A stretch of 7,984 nt of DNA, taken from NCBI GenBank assembly GCA_002779205.1, contig PEXF01000064.1, positions 1 through 7,984 on the forward strand, written 5' to 3'. The notes under the pieces are model-generated. The model was not told the origin of the DNA. It saw only the letters and a list, made by a program, of their open reading frames with translations, and did not search any database. The DNA comes from Candidatus Hydromicrobium americanum. GTDB taxonomy: Bacteria; Actinomycetota; Humimicrobiia; Humimicrobiales; Humimicrobiaceae. A program made the position numbers and the translations under genes. Every line of letters starts with the position of its first letter. Positions within the stretch are counted from its first letter, which is position 1. This document shows positions 7,058 to 7,984 of this stretch, piece by piece.

Positions 7058-7085
7058 AGTATATCACAAAATAAAAAATATTCAA
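7058..7085 (-). promoter_or_regulatory. Probable sigma-70-type promoter for the nusA operon
   Basis: TTGAAT (7085-7080) and TATACT (7063-7058) are separated by 16 bases. The -10 is preceded by TGA, giving an extended -10 (TGATATACT). The predicted start is near 7051, which gives a leader of about 84 bases containing the hairpin at 7000-7031. It lies 63 bases after the recD2 stop and is the best promoter match in the window. Confidence 0.55.
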
Positions 7086-7148
7086 TTAGAGCTCATATAG
7101 GACTTAGGGTTAGTTGTACTGGTTAACTATAAAAAAATTTAATGGAAT

Positions 7149-7984
7149 TCATAAAAAATTTCTAAGCAATTCCTTTAAACCAGTATATCTCTTTTCAACA
7201 ATATTTCTATTTACTGCCATCCCTATTGCCTTTTTACTTCCAACTATTACCGCAAGTTCGCTGGCCCTGGTAATCGCTGTATAAAGTAAATTTCTTTGCA
7301 GCAGCATATAATGAGAAGTTAAGAGGGGTATTATGACACATTTGAACTCAGACCCTTGAGATTTATGAATAGATATAGCATAAGATAAACTTATTTCATC
7401 CAGTTCAAAAAAACTATAGTCAACATTTCTGCCATCAAAATTTACTGTGATTTCTTCCATTTCCATATCTATACCGTTTATAAATCCTATATCCCCATTA
7501 TAAACATCTTTCTCATAATTATTTTTTAACTGCATTACTTTGTCATTTAATCTGTACTGCACAGAACCTCTTAACACTTTTTGACTATTAAAATTTAAAA
7601 TATCCTGAATTCTGGAGTTTAAATTATTAACTCCTACAATTCCTTTATTGGTAGGAACCAGAACCTGGACATCATAAAGGGGATTATAATTAAAGCTCTT
7701 AGGAATCCTCTGGGTTAATAGATTTAATATCAAATCAACAACTTCTTCAGGCTCTTCTTTTTCAATAAAGAAGAAGTCATTATTTTTTGGTTTACCGATA
7801 TATGGAAACTGGCCATCCCGGACTTTATGGGCATTATGTATAATAAGACTTTCACCTTCCTGCCTGTATATATTTTTAAGTTCAATTACAGGAACTATAC
7901 CTGAACTGATTATATCACTTAAAACGTTTCCAGGACCTACTGCGGGTAATTGGTCTACATCACCTACAAAAATGACACAGGTTT
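7149..7984 (-). CDS. recD2: RecD2-type ATP-dependent DNA helicase (C-terminal part)
   Basis: RecD2 is a 5'-to-3' superfamily 1B helicase involved in DNA repair and replication-fork maintenance, found in bacteria whether or not they have RecBCD. The gene enters from the right edge; the last 277 residues are visible, and the Walker A region lies outside. In order, the fragment shows VGDVDQLPAVGPGNVL (6-21, motif III region), L-K-N-I-Y-R-Q (35-41, motif IV), D-K-V-M-Q-L-K-N-N-Y ... V-Y-N-G-D-I-G (about 147-166), SYAISIHKSQGSEF (200-213, motif V) and LLYTAITRA (232-240, motif VI). It ends at TGA with no further domain, as in the family. The frame stays open to the edge, so an apparent start at the TTG near 7733 is internal. 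It is separated from nusA by a terminator and is probably not part of that operon. Plain RecD or a TraA-like relaxase-helicase is less likely given the motif wording and the chromosomal context. Confidence 0.9.
   Translation of the reverse strand, partial: TCVIFVGDVDQLPAVGPGNVLSDIISSGIVPVIELKNIYRQEGESLIIHNAHKVRDGQFPYIGKPKNNDFFFIEKEEPEEVVDLILNLLTQRIPKSFNYNPLYDVQVLVPTNKGIVGVNNLNSRIQDILNFNSQKVLRGSVQYRLNDKVMQLKNNYEKDVYNGDIGFINGIDMEMEEITVNFDGRNVDYSFFELDEISLSYAISIHKSQGSEFKCVIIPLLTSHYMLLQRNLLYTAITRASELAVIVGSKKAIGMAVNRNIVEKRYTGLKELLRNFL

Noticed and set aside
7111..7129. Inverted repeat TAGTT...AACTA just after recD2 as a terminator or operator
   Set aside because: Only five A/T-rich pairs with a nine-base loop and no T run on the minus strand; likely chance.
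1..7984. Mobile element, phage, CRISPR or defence system
   Set aside because: No transposase, integrase, cas-like gene, repeat-spacer pattern or terminal repeats are visible. All genes are conserved housekeeping genes in a familiar order.

Overview
This is a low-GC bacterial window (clearly A/T-dominated, with long A and T runs). Every gene I can support is on the minus strand, so transcription runs right to left. From right to left it holds the 3' part of a RecD2-type helicase gene, a short control region, and a translation/transcription operon: nusA - infB - rbfA - nrnA - truB - ribF - rpsO (the last cut by the left edge). This order is typical of Clostridia and related low-GC lineages, where the DHH phosphoesterase gene nrnA sits between rbfA and truB. 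The phylum cannot be fixed from this window. A Clostridia/Halanaerobiales-like Firmicute or a low-GC candidate phylum such as Atribacterota would both fit.

Right end (7149-7984): the last 277 codons of recD2, with helicase motifs intact. The spacer 6968-7148 carries a good sigma-70-type promoter candidate (about 7058-7085). Downstream of it is a strong intrinsic-terminator hairpin (7000-7031) that lies before the nusA ribosome-binding site. It therefore either ends recD2 transcripts or acts as an attenuator in the nusA leader.

Centre (2203-6967): intact nusA, infB, rbfA and nrnA. They encode a transcription elongation factor, initiation factor IF2, a 30S maturation factor and a nanoRNase/pAp phosphatase. 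rimP, ylxR and ylxQ, often found around nusA and infB in Firmicutes, are absent here.

Left (1-2199): two consecutive genes each carry one disrupting lesion. truB has a one-base frame loss at a T9/A8 homopolymer junction, and the site is also a perfect in-phase U-UUU-UUU slippery heptamer followed by UAA. ribF has an in-frame TAA at codon 143 that a single A-to-T change would explain. Reading through both lesions gives complete, family-like proteins (334 and 317 residues), so these are recent mutations, sequence errors or, for truB, possibly recoding. rpsO starts at a TTG with a strong Shine-Dalgarno.

The genes serve a common theme: making and maturing the translation machinery (IF2, RbfA, TruB, S15), coupling it to transcription (NusA) and recycling short RNA (NrnA), with flavin cofactor synthesis (RibF) in its usual place before rpsO. 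I see no mobile element, CRISPR array, tRNA or rRNA, and no clear undescribed system. The most interesting points are the two lesions and the nusA leader.
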